From the NCBI GenBank assembly GCA_021783175.1, contig JAJXUF010000155.1, forward strand, positions 1 through 6,815: a stretch of 6,815 nt of DNA. The letters run 5' to 3'. The notes beneath the pieces are model-generated. The model saw only the letters and a list, made by a program, of their open reading frames with translations, ran no database searches and was not told the origin of the DNA. The translations under genes were made by a program, and so were the position numbers. Of this stretch, positions 5,419-6,815 are shown in pieces; the stretch's first letter is position 1; each line of letters begins with the position of its first letter. This DNA comes from Pseudomonadota bacterium. Its GTDB lineage: Bacteria > Pseudomonadota > Gammaproteobacteria > Acidiferrobacterales > UBA6901.

Positions 5419-5435
5419 ACCGACGCTTCGTCGGT
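5419..5435. other. Perfect 7-bp hairpin between tsaB and mutS2
   Basis: ACCGACG (5419-5425) pairs with CGTCGGT (5429-5435) across a CTT loop, 16 nt after the tsaB stop. A TTTT run (5415-5418) precedes rather than follows it on the plus strand, and on the minus strand the hairpin is followed by A's. It is therefore not an ordinary intrinsic terminator in either direction. It may be an mRNA processing or stability element. Confidence 0.4.
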
Positions 5436-5473
5436 CGTTGCAGCATTGCACGGCTGCCGAAGAGGGGTAGCTC

Positions 5474-6815
5474 ATGCATTGCGACGGCAAAGCGCTAGAA
5501 TTCGACGCTGTTCGCAGGCTGCTTGAAAAGCTTGCTTCAACACCGTACGGCGCGGATGCAGCACGACAGATGGCCCCGGCGCCGGATTTGATCGTAGCGC
5601 GCAGCATGCTGGCCGCGGTAACGGCGACACGCGCGGCGATCGATGCCGGAGAAGCGCCGTTGATGCAAAATGTACCCGACGTGCGCGCTGCGTTGCGCCA
5701 GTCGCTCTCGCCAGGTGCGGCGCTATCCGGTAGCGCGTTGCGTAATTTGCGCCAGGTAATCGGGGTGGTGGAAGGATTGAGACATGCAGTGGAAGCGCGG
5801 CCCGACATTTACCCCGGATCCAAAGTCCACCTCAATCCACCGCCGGAGATCGCACAACGCCTGGATCGAACGGTGCACGCCAGCGGACGCGTGCGCGAAG
5901 ATGCCAGCCCGCGTCTTGTCGAGATCGGGCAGCAGCTGGCAAAACTGCGCGAAGAAGCCCTTGAGACCCTGACGAAACGCCTGCAACGGACCGATTGCGC
6001 GGAATTCGCAGGTGTAAAAAGTATCGTTTGGCAAGGCGCCCGCGTCATGCTGACTGTGCCCGCGGACAAGATTGAGCGCATAAAGGGAGTGCGCCGCGGG
6101 TCCAGCGGAAAAGAGCAGTATTTCCTGGTGGAGCCTCTCGAGGTGGTGGCGACGAACAACCGCCTTGAAGCGTTGAGCGGACGGCAGGAAGGCGAGATTC
6201 AGTTGCTGCTGCGCGAAACCACTGATTTTTTGCGCGAGCACCTAAAATCATTGCATCAGATGCTCGATGCCCTGACTTGGATTGATTTGGCCATGGCTGG
6301 CGGACACCTGAGCGCGCACCTCAATGCGCACGCGCCGCGCCTGGTGCCTGAGCCGCAGCTGATGCTCAATCGTGCCTTTCATCCATTCCTGCTGTTGCAG
6401 TTTGCGAGTGGACAAGGCCCTGCGCCGGTAGCGTTAACGCTGACGCTGGACCAGCGTCAGCCCATGCTGCTGGTAACCGGTCCGAACACGGGAGGCAAGA
6501 CCGTGGTGCTCAAAACCGTCGGACTGCTCGTGACCATGGCGCACTGCGGATTGCACATTCCTGCTGAAGGTGACTGTGTCGTGGGGGATTTCTCGCGCGT
6601 GATTGTCGACATCGGGGATCCACAGAGCCTTAATCATCATCTTTCCACTTTTGCCGGTCATGTCGAAACGCTCAAGCGACTGTTGAGCGAAGCCGATGAG
6701 CGAACGCTCGTGTTGCTGGACGAACTGGGCACTGGTACTGATCCAGAGGAGGGCGCCGCCCTGGCCATGGCTGTATTGGATGAACTCGCGCGGCGTGGTG
6801 TTCACGGCATCGTTA
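5474..6815 (+). CDS. mutS2: MutS2-family DNA/ribosome-associated ATPase (3' end cut by window)
   Basis: MutS2 proteins are homodimeric ABC-type ATPases related to MutS but lacking the mismatch-reading domains. In various bacteria they suppress recombination or act on collided ribosomes. The frame is open for 447 codons to the window edge. AGAGGGG (5461-5467) lies 6 nt before the ATG. Seen: an N-terminal helical core/clamp with LVEPLEVVATNNRLEAL, the equivalent of the family's FIEPLxVVxLNNEL; NRAFHPFLLL, the equivalent of the usual RHPLL; Walker A GPNTGGKT at 336-343; DIGDPQSLNHHLSTFAGH with Ser391-Thr392-Phe393; and Walker B plus signature TLVLLDELGTGTDPEEGAALA with Asp416 and Glu417. Motif spacing matches Bacillus MutS2. 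The usual C-terminal KOW/Smr region would lie beyond the window, so the nuclease module cannot be judged. It is co-directional with tsaB. Confidence 0.95.
   Translation, partial: MHCDGKALEFDAVRRLLEKLASTPYGADAARQMAPAPDLIVARSMLAAVTATRAAIDAGEAPLMQNVPDVRAALRQSLSPGAALSGSALRNLRQVIGVVEGLRHAVEARPDIYPGSKVHLNPPPEIAQRLDRTVHASGRVREDASPRLVEIGQQLAKLREEALETLTKRLQRTDCAEFAGVKSIVWQGARVMLTVPADKIERIKGVRRGSSGKEQYFLVEPLEVVATNNRLEALSGRQEGEIQLLLRETTDFLREHLKSLHQMLDALTWIDLAMAGGHLSAHLNAHAPRLVPEPQLMLNRAFHPFLLLQFASGQGPAPVALTLTLDQRQPMLLVTGPNTGGKTVVLKTVGLLVTMAHCGLHIPAEGDCVVGDFSRVIVDIGDPQSLNHHLSTFAGHVETLKRLLSEADERTLVLLDELGTGTDPEEGAALAMAVLDELARRGVHGIV

Noticed and set aside
4930..5808. 292-residue minus-strand ORF
   Set aside because: It lies opposite tsaB and mutS2, both with clear family motifs. 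Its translation is Arg/Ser/Pro-rich without recognisable domains, as expected of an antisense shadow in GC-rich DNA.
1..6815. CRISPR array, insertion sequence or attachment site
   Set aside because: No regularly spaced direct repeats, no transposase or integrase motif and no tRNA with a repeated 3' end were seen.

Overview
The window reads as chromosomal DNA of a Gram-negative proteobacterium. The evidence is a lipobox lipoprotein, an outer-membrane beta-barrel with a Sec signal, a Prx5-type peroxiredoxin, a DUF938 methyltransferase, a COG3671 membrane protein and a proteobacterial-looking TsaB. Gammaproteobacteria is the best guess, but no rRNA or lineage-specific gene fixes this. All convincing genes lie on the plus strand. 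There is no sign of a mobile element, a CRISPR array or a recent insertion.

Layout: bases 1-207 are the 3' end of a peroxiredoxin gene. Bases 208-740 are a long gene-free stretch. It holds a candidate structured RNA (255-355: a perfect 10-bp closing helix around a perfect 8-bp hairpin and a further arm), a 10-codon ORF with a near-perfect Shine-Dalgarno sequence (433-465), and a sigma70-like promoter (509-537) followed by a hairpin-rich leader. Next come a secreted lipoprotein (Ig/BACON-like, IPT/TIG, then beta-propeller-like; 741-2408) and an outer-membrane beta-barrel protein (2501-3283) that has its own TATAAT box upstream and an intrinsic terminator behind it. Bases 3284-3659 form a second gap with a candidate promoter, a 7-bp dyad and a possible 51-codon ORF. 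That ORF ends in an ATGA overlap with the next gene.

The right half looks like a co-directional housekeeping cluster: a DUF938 (METTL26-like) SAM-dependent methyltransferase, a three-helix COG3671/DUF4870-like membrane protein, tsaB (tRNA t6A37 synthesis) and mutS2, which is cut by the window end after its Walker B motif. Spacings of 24, 72 and 71 nt allow one transcript, although extra promoters are possible.

No complete new system is proven here. The best leads are the structured RNA at 255-355, the leader in front of the lipoprotein, the two small ORFs, and the uncharacterised lipoprotein/outer-membrane pair.
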